The translations under genes and the position numbers were made by a program. A stretch of 64,000 nt of DNA from Saprospiraceae bacterium. Its GTDB lineage: Bacteria; Bacteroidota; Bacteroidia; Chitinophagales; Saprospiraceae. The stretch covers positions 310,001-374,000 of the forward strand of contig JADJLG010000001.1 of the NCBI GenBank assembly GCA_016710235.1. The letters are read 5' to 3'. The notes under the pieces were generated by a model. It was not told the DNA's origin, ran no database searches, and saw only the letters and a list, made by a program, of their open reading frames with translations. Below are positions 43,326 through 51,973 of this stretch, piece after piece (within the stretch, counting starts at the first letter, position 1; every line of letters begins with the position of its first letter).

Positions 43326-44540
43326 ATGCCGGAGCAGTCTATATTTTCTCGCACCCAATTCAGCTTACAAACACAAACCGAAAGGCTGGCACTGAGTAAA
43401 GCAAATGCGTCCATTCGAATTGGAATACCCAAGGAGACAGGATTTAATGAAAAAAGAATCGCCCTCGTCCCTCAATCTGTGCTCAATCTGGTGGCAAGAG
43501 GGCATGAGATAGTCATTGAAAAAGGAGCAGGCTTATCCTCCAATTTTTCAGACCATGAGTTCGCAGAGGCCGGGGCCAGAATAGCCTCCGACAAAGAAAC
43601 AGTTTATTCCAGTCACGTCATTCTCAAAGTTGCCCCACCCTCAGAGGAAGAGCTCAGCTACTTCAGACCCAATCAGATTCTGATTTCTCCCTTGCACCTT
43701 CCGGGCATGACTCCGGAATTCATCCAAACTCTGAGGCAGAAGCGAGTGACAGCCATTGCCATGGAATATTTACAGGCAGAAGACGGCACTTTCCCTATCG
43801 TGCGCATCATGAGCGAGATCGCAGGATTGGCAGTCATACATACCGGAGCAGAGCTACTCAGCGATCCCACCCGAGGTAAAGGTGTGCTGCTGGGAGGCAT
43901 ATCCGGTGTACCGCCAGCCCGTGTAGTAATCCTGGGTGCAGGTGTCGTGGCTGAATACGCTACCAGAGCTGCACTGGCACTAGGCGCAGAAGTACGCATT
44001 TTTGATGATAAAATCCATCGCCTGATCCGTATCCAAAACAGACTGGGCAAACAAATATTTACATCTTCCATGAATCCGGTAATATTGACTCATGAACTCT
44101 GCAACGCGGATCTTGCCATCGGGGCCATCCACTCTAAAACAGGGCGCACCACTATGGTAGTTTCAGAGGAAATGGTGATGAAAATGAGGCCCGGATCTGT
44201 CATTATTGACGTGAGCATTGACCAGGGAGGTTGCTTTGAAACGAGCCAGATGACTTCTCATGAAAAGCCAACCAGAATCATCCACGGAATCGTACATTAT
44301 TGTGTGCCCAATATTCCCTCTAAAGTATCCAGAACGGCGTCAATCGGGATCAGCAATATCCTTACATCTATCTTACAGGAAGCAGGAGATACAGGAGGAA
44401 TAGAGCCCCTGATTTACAATCACAAAGGTCTACGCAATGGAATTTACACATTCAAAGGTTGCCTGACCAACGAGTATTTAGCCAACCGATTTCAAATCAA
44501 GTACACCCAGCTGGATTTGTTGATCACATCGATCATTTGA
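43326..44540 (+). CDS. ald: Alanine dehydrogenase
   Basis: An NAD-dependent enzyme converting alanine to pyruvate and ammonia. The 404-residue protein shows the AlaDH/PNT N-terminal block IRIGIPKETGFNEKRIALVPQ, the catalytic Lys and His regions (ILKVAPPSEEEL, ISPLHLPG), the Rossmann GAGVVAEYATRAALALGAEV, and the signature DVSIDQGGCFETSQMTSH. About 30 extra residues precede the usual start, a common feature in Bacteroidota. It is coupled to tsaE and converges on the TPR gene. Confidence 0.93.
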   Translation: MPEQSIFSRTQFSLQTQTERLALSKANASIRIGIPKETGFNEKRIALVPQSVLNLVARGHEIVIEKGAGLSSNFSDHEFAEAGARIASDKETVYSSHVILKVAPPSEEELSYFRPNQILISPLHLPGMTPEFIQTLRQKRVTAIAMEYLQAEDGTFPIVRIMSEIAGLAVIHTGAELLSDPTRGKGVLLGGISGVPPARVVILGAGVVAEYATRAALALGAEVRIFDDKIHRLIRIQNRLGKQIFTSSMNPVILTHELCNADLAIGAIHSKTGRTTMVVSEEMVMKMRPGSVIIDVSIDQGGCFETSQMTSHEKPTRIIHGIVHYCVPNIPSKVSRTASIGISNILTSILQEAGDTGGIEPLIYNHKGLRNGIYTFKGCLTNEYLANRFQIKYTQLDLLITSII

Positions 44541-44561
44541 TCATAACTCCTGATTATCTCA

Positions 44562-46160
44562 TTACTTACCACCCTTGTTGAGGATATTCAAAGCTTCAAC
44601 TGCTTGCTGATTGGTAGGATCCAGAGAGGTTGTAAGTTCAAAGTAAGTCTTAGCCATGGCATTGTCACTCTGCTGCACGTAGTAATATGCCAGATAGTTG
44701 TAAGCAATGACTAAGTTGGCTTTATTTTTCTCTTTGTCGCTTCCTGCCAATTCTATGTATTTCTCATAAAATGGTTTGGCAAGAAATAAAGTATTATCTG
44801 GATCCATCCCACGATTGGCTCTGGCACGCATTAACCAGCCCTGTGCATAAGTTGGAGTGATTTCAAGCACTTTGGCAAAAGTGGAGTCGGCTTGTTGGTT
44901 GGCGTCCAGATTGTAATAAGCCAATCCAAGATAATAGAGCTCCGAATTATTCAGTTTGGAGCTGTTGGCTTTTTTCAGATACCAGTCCCGCGCTTTGTCA
45001 TATTTTTTTGCATCATAGTTGGACTTGGCAAGCATGCCATAAATATCATCACTTTTGCTCGGTTCCATCTCAATGAGCTTTTCATAATTTTGCTCGGCAA
45101 CTTCCATATTGCCAATTTTTGATGCAGCTTTGGCAAAATACTCGTAATCCGAAGGATAAGCTTTGCGAGTGGAATCTTTAGCTATTGCTTCGAACAATTT
45201 CACACTTTGATCATAGCTTTCCTGAAATTTATTCAGTTCGGAATAAGACCACGCTAACCAGCGATGTAAGGTATATTGCTCAGGATTAGTTGTGAGGATT
45301 GACAATCCTTCTTCAACGGCGCGCTCGTAATCTTTCGCCTGAAAACAGAGAAACTTGACCAGGCGCACTCTGGCATCGACATCAGTACCGGACAGACTCA
45401 CGTATTTTTGAAGTATCGGAAGCACCTTCGTATACTTGTTCGTACGGATATAGAGTTCGTACAAATCTTTATAGGCAGGGGCAAAATCCGGTGATAAGGC
45501 AATAACGGACTCAAGGTTTTCGATCGCCTTGTCTGTCTGATTGCTCGACGACCAAATCCTCGCCATTTTGAGGTAAGATTCCGGATCGTTTTTATCTTTC
45601 GAAACAGCGGTTTCATAGCTGGTCATCGCATTTCCGAGATCTCCTTTGATATTGTAAGCGTCTCCGAGATGAGCCCAGTATTTTGCAATTGCCGGATTGA
45701 GATCCCGAGCTTTGGATTGGAATTCTATAGCGAGCTCTGCATTGGGCTTTTTGCTGTAGGTATAAGCATCTCCGACCATACTGTACAAAGCATGATTTTT
45801 GGAATTTCCTTTGAGCGCATAATCAAATTTCTTCCTGGCTTCCATCGCCTTACCATTGTCCAAATCTATCTTGCCTAAACCGATTTGACAGATATCACAT
45901 TTGTTGTTCGCTTCCAGACCCTTATTGTAAGCTAAAGAAGCAGCTGAATAATTCTCCAGTGCGTAGTGTACTTCTCCAATATAATATTGGTAAATCGTAT
46001 TCTTTGGATCTGAGACATTCAACTTCGAAAAAGTCAATAATGCCGCATTGTAGTTTTCATTTTCAAACTGCTTTATACCTTCCTGTAAAGTCTGTGACCC
46101 AAGCAAAAGTGGCAATCCAAACATTGCCAAAAGCGAGAATAATCTCGAAAAAGAGTTCAT
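44562..46160 (-). CDS. Secreted TPR-repeat protein
   Basis: A 532-residue protein with a signal peptide (LLAMFGLPLLLGSQ) and about ten tetratricopeptide repeats spanning residues 25-525 (for example AKYWAHLGDAYNIKGDLGNA). TPR arrays mediate protein-protein contacts; here it would act in the periplasm or at the outer membrane. In other Bacteroidota a TPR gene follows a PstS-like gene and ExbBD/TonB genes, and the upstream gene here is PstS-like, which suggests a TonB-linked energy or scaffold role. ATG 46160 is chosen since a -7 element at 46187-46194 lies inside the longer frame. Confidence 0.85.
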   Translation of the reverse strand: MNSFSRLFSLLAMFGLPLLLGSQTLQEGIKQFENENYNAALLTFSKLNVSDPKNTIYQYYIGEVHYALENYSAASLAYNKGLEANNKCDICQIGLGKIDLDNGKAMEARKKFDYALKGNSKNHALYSMVGDAYTYSKKPNAELAIEFQSKARDLNPAIAKYWAHLGDAYNIKGDLGNAMTSYETAVSKDKNDPESYLKMARIWSSSNQTDKAIENLESVIALSPDFAPAYKDLYELYIRTNKYTKVLPILQKYVSLSGTDVDARVRLVKFLCFQAKDYERAVEEGLSILTTNPEQYTLHRWLAWSYSELNKFQESYDQSVKLFEAIAKDSTRKAYPSDYEYFAKAASKIGNMEVAEQNYEKLIEMEPSKSDDIYGMLAKSNYDAKKYDKARDWYLKKANSSKLNNSELYYLGLAYYNLDANQQADSTFAKVLEITPTYAQGWLMRARANRGMDPDNTLFLAKPFYEKYIELAGSDKEKNKANLVIAYNYLAYYYVQQSDNAMAKTYFELTTSLDPTNQQAVEALNILNKGGK

Positions 46161-46186
46161 ACCTGTTCGTTTTCTTTTAAAGTTTG

Positions 46187-46194
46187 CAAAAATA
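46187..46194 (-). promoter_or_regulatory. -7 promoter element of the TPR gene
   Basis: TATTTTTG on the minus strand fits the -7 consensus and lies 27 bases before ATG 46160. A TTTA, a weak -33, is present at about the right spacing. This indicates that the TPR gene has its own promoter rather than relying on the PstS-like gene alone. Confidence 0.45.
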
Positions 46195-46310
46195 GATGAT
46201 TTCATCTGATAAAATCTGAATTTTTAACTTTGAGAGTCATGCTCTTTGCTCATAGACATTAGTTTCTTATGAAACGTTTGTCCTCGCCTGTTAAGAATTC
46301 ATTAAAACAA

Positions 46311-47279
46311 TTATTCTACTACGTCCAGATTTTTCGATTTGATCTCGATCCATCTTTCAGACTGATATTTTGGCAAAAGGCCTGCTTTGAGTAAAATCTT
46401 CTGCCCTATTTCCCCTGCCATAAATGAAGCAAATCCTAGGCCAAGATCATTGCGACCACTTCTGGAAATGATGTAAAGATCTCGGGTGAAGGGATAGATT
46501 TTATCTTGAAGATTGTACTGGTAAGGGAACACAAAGCCTTGCTGAACAGAATCCATTGGTCTGGATACAGCCAGGAGTCGAACTCGGGATAACTCCTTCT
46601 TTGCCACAGGATCATCACTATCGCTCAATGCACTCCAATCGACAAGTCCAATGGCTTCAGGATGTGCTTCAACATAGTCAAAAACCTCTGACTTTGACTT
46701 TTTGGCGTATATATGAGAAGGGAGATTCTCAGACTGACATTTGTCCAACAATACATGCGCTATGCCGGAACGTGTATTTTCTATAACCAACTGTTTAAAA
46801 TCAGAAAGTGGCTTGATACAGATGAACTCGAGCAATTTTTCATAAGTTAGCGCAGTATCCCGCGAGTTGGCTTTGTTGACGACAAAAGCGAGCGCCGAGG
46901 TACCCAGCGAGTATCTCCTGGGGACAATTTCTAATTTCTTAAAATAATCCAGTTCTTTTTGATTTAGATCCCTTGAAGTCACAATGTACTGTAAGCTGTC
47001 TTTCAAGAAGGTGTTGATCAGGTCAGTTTCTTCAAATGCCTGAAGATCCACCTGAGCATGATTGTAATTTCTCTCGAATATATCTTCCATCTGAACCATC
47101 AAGGACATCAATTCCTGATCGACACCTACGAGGATATGACCTTCTGTTGGTGTGCTCAGTGTTACTTTTGGCTTACATGAAGGGGTCATCAACATGATGG
47201 TGGTACCAAGTCCAAAGATATAAGCGAGGTATCTCAGCTCTTTCAAATGAGTTCTAAGTATTTGCAAATAATGGAACAT
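46311..47279 (-). CDS. PstS-like substrate-binding lipoprotein
   Basis: A 322-residue periplasmic binding-protein fold. An N-terminal membrane segment ends in a lipobox-like TPSC, then typical PBP-like elements follow: TLSTPTEGHILVGVDQE, YIVTSRDLNQKEL, SLGTSALAFVVNKAN, ENTRSGIAHVLLDK and QQGFVFPYQYNLQDKIYPFTRDLYI. The last block (YPFxRxLY) is typical of PstS phosphate-binding proteins. No pstCAB genes are near, and such orphan PstS-like proteins in Bacteroidota usually accompany TonB-ExbBD and TPR genes, so the ligand may not be phosphate. The frame also offers a start five codons earlier (47294). Confidence 0.75.
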   Translation of the reverse strand: MFHYLQILRTHLKELRYLAYIFGLGTTIMLMTPSCKPKVTLSTPTEGHILVGVDQELMSLMVQMEDIFERNYNHAQVDLQAFEETDLINTFLKDSLQYIVTSRDLNQKELDYFKKLEIVPRRYSLGTSALAFVVNKANSRDTALTYEKLLEFICIKPLSDFKQLVIENTRSGIAHVLLDKCQSENLPSHIYAKKSKSEVFDYVEAHPEAIGLVDWSALSDSDDPVAKKELSRVRLLAVSRPMDSVQQGFVFPYQYNLQDKIYPFTRDLYIISRSGRNDLGLGFASFMAGEIGQKILLKAGLLPKYQSERWIEIKSKNLDVVE

Positions 47280-47320
47280 AGATAAGGTAAACATTCACAC
47301 TCCAAGCTTGTTTATTCCTC

Positions 47321-47328
47321 TAATTTTG
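47321..47328 (+). promoter_or_regulatory. -7 promoter element of clpP-clpX
   Basis: TAATTTTG fits TAnnTTTG and lies 33 bases before the clpP start, leaving a leader of about 26 bases. No good -33 element at ideal spacing was found. Confidence 0.45.
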
Positions 47329-47360
47329 GCTCAGCCCATTCATTTAAAAAGCTAATTAAT

Positions 47361-48065
47361 ATGTTTCCACAAGACGAATTTTACAAGTACGCAACCCGCC
47401 ATCTAGGGATGTCAGGCATGCACCTTCAAAAATATATGGAACAATCAGTAACTGGAGCTCCTGACATCACCGATTTTACTCCACAGGTCATCGAAGAAAG
47501 ACAGCTTAACGTTGTCGGTATGGATGTGTTTTCAAGATTAATGATGGACAGAATCATATTTATGGGTGTGCCTGTCAATGATTATGTGGCTAATGTGATC
47601 CAGGCACAGCTTCTCTTTTTGGATTCAGCAGATCCAAGACGCGATATCCAAATGTATATCAATAGTCCCGGTGGTTCTGTCATTGACGGACTTGGGATCT
47701 ACGACACCATGCAATTTGTCAATCCTGATGTAGGAACGATCTGTACAGGTCTTGCTGCATCTATGGGAGCTGTGCTCCTGTGCGCAGGTGTCAAAGGCAA
47801 ACGTACCTGCTTAAAACATAGCCGCGTCATGATACACCAGCCCAGTGGTGGTATGAAAGGTCAGTTTACTGACATGGAAATCTCCTATAATTTAATCAAG
47901 ACCCTCAAAAAAGAGTTGTACACCATCATGGCAGAGCATACCGGCAAAACAGTCGAGAAGATCGAGCAAGATTGTGACAGAGACAATTGGATGACAGCTC
48001 AGGAAGCTAAAGACTACGGTTTAGTGGACGAGGTTCTCGTCAAAGGCAAAAAGAAAGCGGTGTAA
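47361..48065 (+). CDS. clpP: ATP-dependent Clp protease proteolytic subunit
   Basis: A serine protease that forms double seven-membered rings and degrades proteins fed by ClpX. The 234-residue protein has the active Ser134 in TGLAASMGAVLLCAG and His159 in SRVMIHQPSGG, with the catalytic Asp further on (DRDNWMTAQEA). The N-terminal extension before VIEERQLNVVGMDVFSRL is about 45 residues, longer than in E. coli and typical of Bacteroidota, and may be processed. Its stop overlaps the clpX start by one base (TAATG). Confidence 0.97.
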   Translation: MFPQDEFYKYATRHLGMSGMHLQKYMEQSVTGAPDITDFTPQVIEERQLNVVGMDVFSRLMMDRIIFMGVPVNDYVANVIQAQLLFLDSADPRRDIQMYINSPGGSVIDGLGIYDTMQFVNPDVGTICTGLAASMGAVLLCAGVKGKRTCLKHSRVMIHQPSGGMKGQFTDMEISYNLIKTLKKELYTIMAEHTGKTVEKIEQDCDRDNWMTAQEAKDYGLVDEVLVKGKKKAV

Positions 48066-49315
48066 TGGCAAAAAGAAAGCAACGTCAATATCGATTTTGC
48101 TCCTTTTGTGGAAGAGATGAAAGTGTACTCCCGCAAATGTTTGAAGGGGCAGAAGATACGTACATCTGTTCAGATTGTGTGAGTCATGCCAATTCCTTAT
48201 TGATAGAAGATGAGCAACAAGGCCTCAAACCACCCAAAAGCAGAAAGTCATTCAATCAAAAATTATCGGACCTGAGTCCGGTCCACATCAAACAATATCT
48301 GGACCAGTACGTCATAGACCAGGATGAAGCAAAAAAGACCTTGGCAGTAGCGGTGGTAAACCATTATAAAAGATTGGTATCAAAAGGCAATTTCGATGAT
48401 GTAGAGCTTGAAAAGTCCAACGTCCTGTTTATTGGCCCTACCGGAACCGGTAAGACTTTAATGGCCAAGTCTATAGCTAAATTGCTGGACGTACCTTTTG
48501 CAATAGTAGATGCTACTTCGTTCACACAAGCTGGATATGTTGGAGAAGACGTGGAGGGTATGTTAAGTCGTTTATTACAGGCCTGCGATTACGATGTCCC
48601 TTCTGCAGAGAGGGGAATCATATACATCGACGAAATCGACAAAATAGGTAGAAGAGGTGAAAATCCCTCGATCACAAGAGATGTCTCAGGCGAAGGAGTA
48701 CAACAAGCCATGCTCAAGATTTTGGAAGGAGCGGAGGTGAATGTGCCTCCTGCAGGAGGCCGAAAGCATCCAGAGCAGCAGTTCATTAAAGTGAATACTC
48801 AGAATGTTTTATTCATTTGTGGAGGAGCTTTTGACGGTTTAGAGCAAATCATTGCAAAACGTCTGAATACTCAGGTTATCGGATATCATAACGTTTCTGC
48901 TCAAGATGAATCAAAGGATAGAATCATAGACCAGGTAAGCCACCAGGATGTCAAAAAATTTGGCTTGATTCCCGAACTTTTGGGAAGGCTACCGGTCATT
49001 GCTTCACTTCATACCCTGGACAAGAGCGCTATGGTGAGAATACTAGTCGAGCCCAAAAATGCAATCGTCAAGCAATATCAAAGATTGTTTGAACTGGATG
49101 GTATCAAATTGCATATCCATACGGATGTTTTGGAGAAAATGGCAGAAGTTGCGATTGAAAATAAGTTGGGTGCCCGGGGATTGAGATCCATCTGTGAAAC
49201 ATTGTTTCGTGAAAGTATGTATTCTCTTAAAGACTCCGGATTTCGTGGAACGCTACAAGTGGACATGGACTATTTCAATGCTCATTATTTGTTTCCTCAG
49301 AAAAAAGTCTCCTGA
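48065..49315 (+). CDS. clpX: ATP-dependent Clp protease ATP-binding subunit ClpX
   Basis: An AAA+ unfoldase of 416 residues that feeds substrates to ClpP. The N-terminal zinc-binding domain has CSFCGRDE and CSDC (residues about 11-38), Walker A is GPTGTGKTLMAKS, Walker B is IIYIDEIDKIGRR, and the pore loop region and sensor motifs (LIPELLGRLPV; GARGLRS) follow. The IGF loop expected for ClpP docking is present in degenerate form around ICGGAFDGLEQI. It is translationally coupled to clpP. Confidence 0.97.
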   Translation: MAKRKQRQYRFCSFCGRDESVLPQMFEGAEDTYICSDCVSHANSLLIEDEQQGLKPPKSRKSFNQKLSDLSPVHIKQYLDQYVIDQDEAKKTLAVAVVNHYKRLVSKGNFDDVELEKSNVLFIGPTGTGKTLMAKSIAKLLDVPFAIVDATSFTQAGYVGEDVEGMLSRLLQACDYDVPSAERGIIYIDEIDKIGRRGENPSITRDVSGEGVQQAMLKILEGAEVNVPPAGGRKHPEQQFIKVNTQNVLFICGGAFDGLEQIIAKRLNTQVIGYHNVSAQDESKDRIIDQVSHQDVKKFGLIPELLGRLPVIASLHTLDKSAMVRILVEPKNAIVKQYQRLFELDGIKLHIHTDVLEKMAEVAIENKLGARGLRSICETLFRESMYSLKDSGFRGTLQVDMDYFNAHYLFPQKKVS

Positions 49316-49346
49316 ATAAAAATTTAGGGTATATTATTTTTTTATC

Positions 49347-49354
49347 TATTTTTG
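49347..49354 (+). promoter_or_regulatory. -7 promoter element of the DoxX-like gene
   Basis: TATTTTTG fits TAnnTTTG. TTTA at 49323-49326 lies 20 bases upstream as a weak -33. The DoxX-like start is 20 bases downstream. Confidence 0.45.
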
Positions 49355-49374
49355 ATTGAAACAAAATTCAAAAT

Positions 49375-49740
49375 ATGAATTCATTGACTAGCCTGGGAAA
49401 GTACTTTTTCATCACACCAATTTTAGTTTTTGGGATCTTCCATTTGGTAGGAGCTCAAAAAATGGCAGATCAAGCTCCCTTCGGTGGAGTTGCAATGATT
49501 TATGTAACCGGAATCTGTTTAGTGGCTTTCGGCATCAGTGCCTTGCTTGGCAAATTTGACAAATTAGCAGCGATATTACTTTCTGTACTCATGATTCTCA
49601 TTATTACGCTGATTCACCTCAAAGGTGCAACTATGAACAATGGTATGGCGATGGTGTCCGCTTTGAAAGATTTGTCAATAGCCGGTGGAGCTATGATGTA
49701 CGCACATGCTTTTGCAAAGGACAATTCTCTGGTAGGTTAA
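49375..49740 (+). CDS. DoxX-like small membrane protein
   Basis: A 121-residue protein with four hydrophobic helices (ITPILVFGIFHLVG, GGVAMIYVTGICLVAFGISALLG, AAILLSVLMILIITLI, LSIAGGAMMYAHAFA). The order and the GxxxxxxF..K pattern resemble DoxX-family proteins. DoxX-like proteins are linked to redox or respiratory functions in some species, but no function can be stated here. It sits 13 bases before truA on the same strand and has its own promoter-like element. Confidence 0.7.
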   Translation: MNSLTSLGKYFFITPILVFGIFHLVGAQKMADQAPFGGVAMIYVTGICLVAFGISALLGKFDKLAAILLSVLMILIITLIHLKGATMNNGMAMVSALKDLSIAGGAMMYAHAFAKDNSLVG

Positions 49741-49753
49741 ACTCCCACTGGAG

Positions 49754-50566
49754 ATGATTCCTCAGTCTGAATCGGAATCAAATTCCACAAGACTCGTCTT
49801 TAAAATCGATTATGACGGTAGTGTTTTCTGCGGTTGGCAGAAGCAACCCGGCCAAAGCTCAGTACAATCTGTATTGGAAGAAAAACTGCAAATCCTCACC
49901 AGACAATCCCAAGTTGAGATCACAGGCTGCGGTAGAACGGACACAGGAGTACATGCGAGAAGATATTTTGCACATACGGATCTGGACGATCTTGGTCTCC
50001 AATCTTTAAAAATTTCATCACTGAATGCATTATTGCCTCCTGAGATTGCAGTAAGTCACATCTGGCAAGATCCAATGCATCGTTTTCACTCCAGATTTGA
50101 TGCTCACATGCGCAAGTACATTTATCGTATCCATCGAATCAAGGATCCTTTTGCCAGAAAATATAGTTTCGAATACCACCATTTACTGCATGAACATCTG
50201 GATCATTTTGAAGATTTCAGTCAACAGCTGATTAAGATCAATGATTTTGGCAGTTTTGTTAAGTCGAATTCAGGTCTGGAAAACTACAACTGCACTTTGT
50301 ACGAATGTCGGTGGAACGCGGTAGACCGAGATCACTTTGAATTTCATATTGCAGCAAACAGATTTGTTAGAGGTATGGTAAGACTGATCGTTGGTGCATT
50401 CCTTCAATTGGCTCAAGGCAAAACCAATCCGAATGAATTAATGGAGCAGATACTATCCACCAAGCAGATCAAACATTCGTGGTCAGTGCCTGCCAATGGC
50501 CTCACCTTGGAAGAAGTAAAATATCCTGATGATATGATCAGCAGATTAGTGGACCTGGGGATATAG
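49754..50566 (+). CDS. truA: tRNA pseudouridine(38-40) synthase TruA
   Basis: This enzyme makes pseudouridine at positions 38-40 of the tRNA anticodon stem. The 270-residue protein has the start FKIDYDGSVFCGWQKQPGQ, the catalytic Asp in GCGRTDTGVHARRYFAH, FHSRFDAHMRKYIYRI and the late VRGMVRLIVGAFLQLAQGK. Length is normal. It overlaps the convergent glyA gene by 21 bases at the 3' ends, which is unusual but leaves both proteins complete. Confidence 0.95.
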   Translation: MIPQSESESNSTRLVFKIDYDGSVFCGWQKQPGQSSVQSVLEEKLQILTRQSQVEITGCGRTDTGVHARRYFAHTDLDDLGLQSLKISSLNALLPPEIAVSHIWQDPMHRFHSRFDAHMRKYIYRIHRIKDPFARKYSFEYHHLLHEHLDHFEDFSQQLIKINDFGSFVKSNSGLENYNCTLYECRWNAVDRDHFEFHIAANRFVRGMVRLIVGAFLQLAQGKTNPNELMEQILSTKQIKHSWSVPANGLTLEEVKYPDDMISRLVDLGI

Positions 50567-51823
50567 TGGAAAATCCTCGGTATATTGATTGACCTCCCTT
50601 TTAATTTCTTGGATGATATTGGGTTTGTTTCTGTTTTTGATCAGTTCATCAATCCATACAGCAACCTGATGGAAATCCTTTTCGATGAATCCTCTCGTCG
50701 TCATTGCCGCGGTACCCAACCTAATACCAGAAGTCGTCATAGGTGGTTGCGGATCACGGGGTATCATGTTTTTATTGGTCGTGATATCAGCTTGAATCAG
50801 AAGTTCCTCAGCTTCCTTTCCAGTGATGTTTTTATTTCTCAGGTCAAGAAGGAATAGATGGTTATCCGTTCCACCCGAGACAATATGATAACCCAATGCT
50901 TGGAATGCATTTACCCAAGCCTTTGCATTTTGGATCACCTGAGTCGTATATCTGTCAAAGCTATCATCCAATGCCTCTCCAAATGCCACTGCTTTGGCAG
51001 CTATAACATGTTCCAGGGGTCCTCCCTGAATTCCCGGAAACACTGCACTATTGAGCAAGGCTGACATCATGATAGGATTGCCTTTCTTATCTTTTTTGCC
51101 CAATGTGTTGGGATAATCTTTACCCAACATAATGATTCCGCCTCTCGGCCCTCGCAAAGTCTTATGTGTTGTTGAACTTACCACATGACAATGAGGCAAA
51201 GGGTCATTCAGTTTTTTCCGCGCAATCAGGCCTGCCGGATGTGCAATATCAGCCCACAAAGTAGCCCCTACTTCGTCAGCAATATCTCTGAGTAGGAGAT
51301 AATTCCAATCTCTGGAATAAGCTGAGGCACCGCAAATAATAATCTTAGGTTTGTGTTCAATGGCTTTGATGCGAAGAGACTCATAATCTATCAACCCGGT
51401 TTCCGGATTGAGTCCATAGGAAACTGCTTTGAAATACTTCCCACTGATATTTACCGCAGAACCATGCGTAAGGTGCCCACCGTGAGCCAGATCCAGGCCC
51501 AATATGGTATCGCCGGGTTGTAACAGGCAAAGCTGTATAGCCAGATTGGCTTGTGCTCCTGAATGTGGTTGGACATTTGCATATTCAGCACCAAAAAGTT
51601 GACAAAGTCTGTGAATCGCCAATGACTCTATTTCATCGATCACTTCACAACCTCCATAATACCTTTTTGAAGGGTATCCTTCAGCGTACTTATTTGTCAC
51701 CCATGTACCCATGGTTTGGATCACGTCCCAGGATGCAAAATTTTCTGAGGCAATCAACTCGACTCCTCTTCTTTGTCTGTCGAGTTCAGCCCAAAGAAGG
51801 TTTTTCACTACATTGTCTATCAT
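50546..51823 (-). CDS. glyA: Serine hydroxymethyltransferase
   Basis: A PLP enzyme converting serine and tetrahydrofolate to glycine and methylene-THF. The 425-residue protein shows the N-terminal RRGVELIASENFAS, YAEGYPSKRYYGGCEVID, the HGGHLTHGS block, and the PLP Lys in VVSSTTHKTLRGPRGG. ATG 51823 (MIDNVVKNLLWAEL) is chosen: the frame extends 22 codons further, but a promoter element at 51854-51861 lies within that extension. Transcription converges with truA. Confidence 0.97.
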   Translation of the reverse strand: MIDNVVKNLLWAELDRQRRGVELIASENFASWDVIQTMGTWVTNKYAEGYPSKRYYGGCEVIDEIESLAIHRLCQLFGAEYANVQPHSGAQANLAIQLCLLQPGDTILGLDLAHGGHLTHGSAVNISGKYFKAVSYGLNPETGLIDYESLRIKAIEHKPKIIICGASAYSRDWNYLLLRDIADEVGATLWADIAHPAGLIARKKLNDPLPHCHVVSSTTHKTLRGPRGGIIMLGKDYPNTLGKKDKKGNPIMMSALLNSAVFPGIQGGPLEHVIAAKAVAFGEALDDSFDRYTTQVIQNAKAWVNAFQALGYHIVSGGTDNHLFLLDLRNKNITGKEAEELLIQADITTNKNMIPRDPQPPMTTSGIRLGTAAMTTRGFIEKDFHQVAVWIDELIKNRNKPNIIQEIKREVNQYTEDFPLYPQVH

Positions 51824-51853
51824 TGAAGATAAGATTTTTGGAAGATAAGCATG

Positions 51854-51861
51854 CAAATATA
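51854..51861 (-). promoter_or_regulatory. -7 promoter element of glyA
   Basis: On the minus strand TATATTTG fits TAnnTTTG, 31 bases before ATG 51823. It decides the glyA start against the longer frame beginning at 51889. Confidence 0.5.
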
Positions 51862-51917
51862 TATAAAGCTGAGATAGACAGGAGACCATTATGTCCGCCT
51901 TATGATATTAAAAACAA

Positions 51918-51943
51918 AAAGGCCACTCCTTGGAGCAGCCTTT
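51918..51943 (-). terminator. Rho-independent terminator of the 25-repeat protein gene
   Basis: AAAGGCCACTCC and GGAGCAGCCTTT form a 12-bp stem with two mismatches around a TT turn. On the minus strand it is followed by TTTTTGTTTTT, and it lies about 30 bases after the stop of the gene at 51974-54181. It separates that gene from glyA, which is read in the same direction. Confidence 0.75.
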
Positions 51944-51973
51944 TCGCTTTATCTTAATTGAAGTAAAAGAATA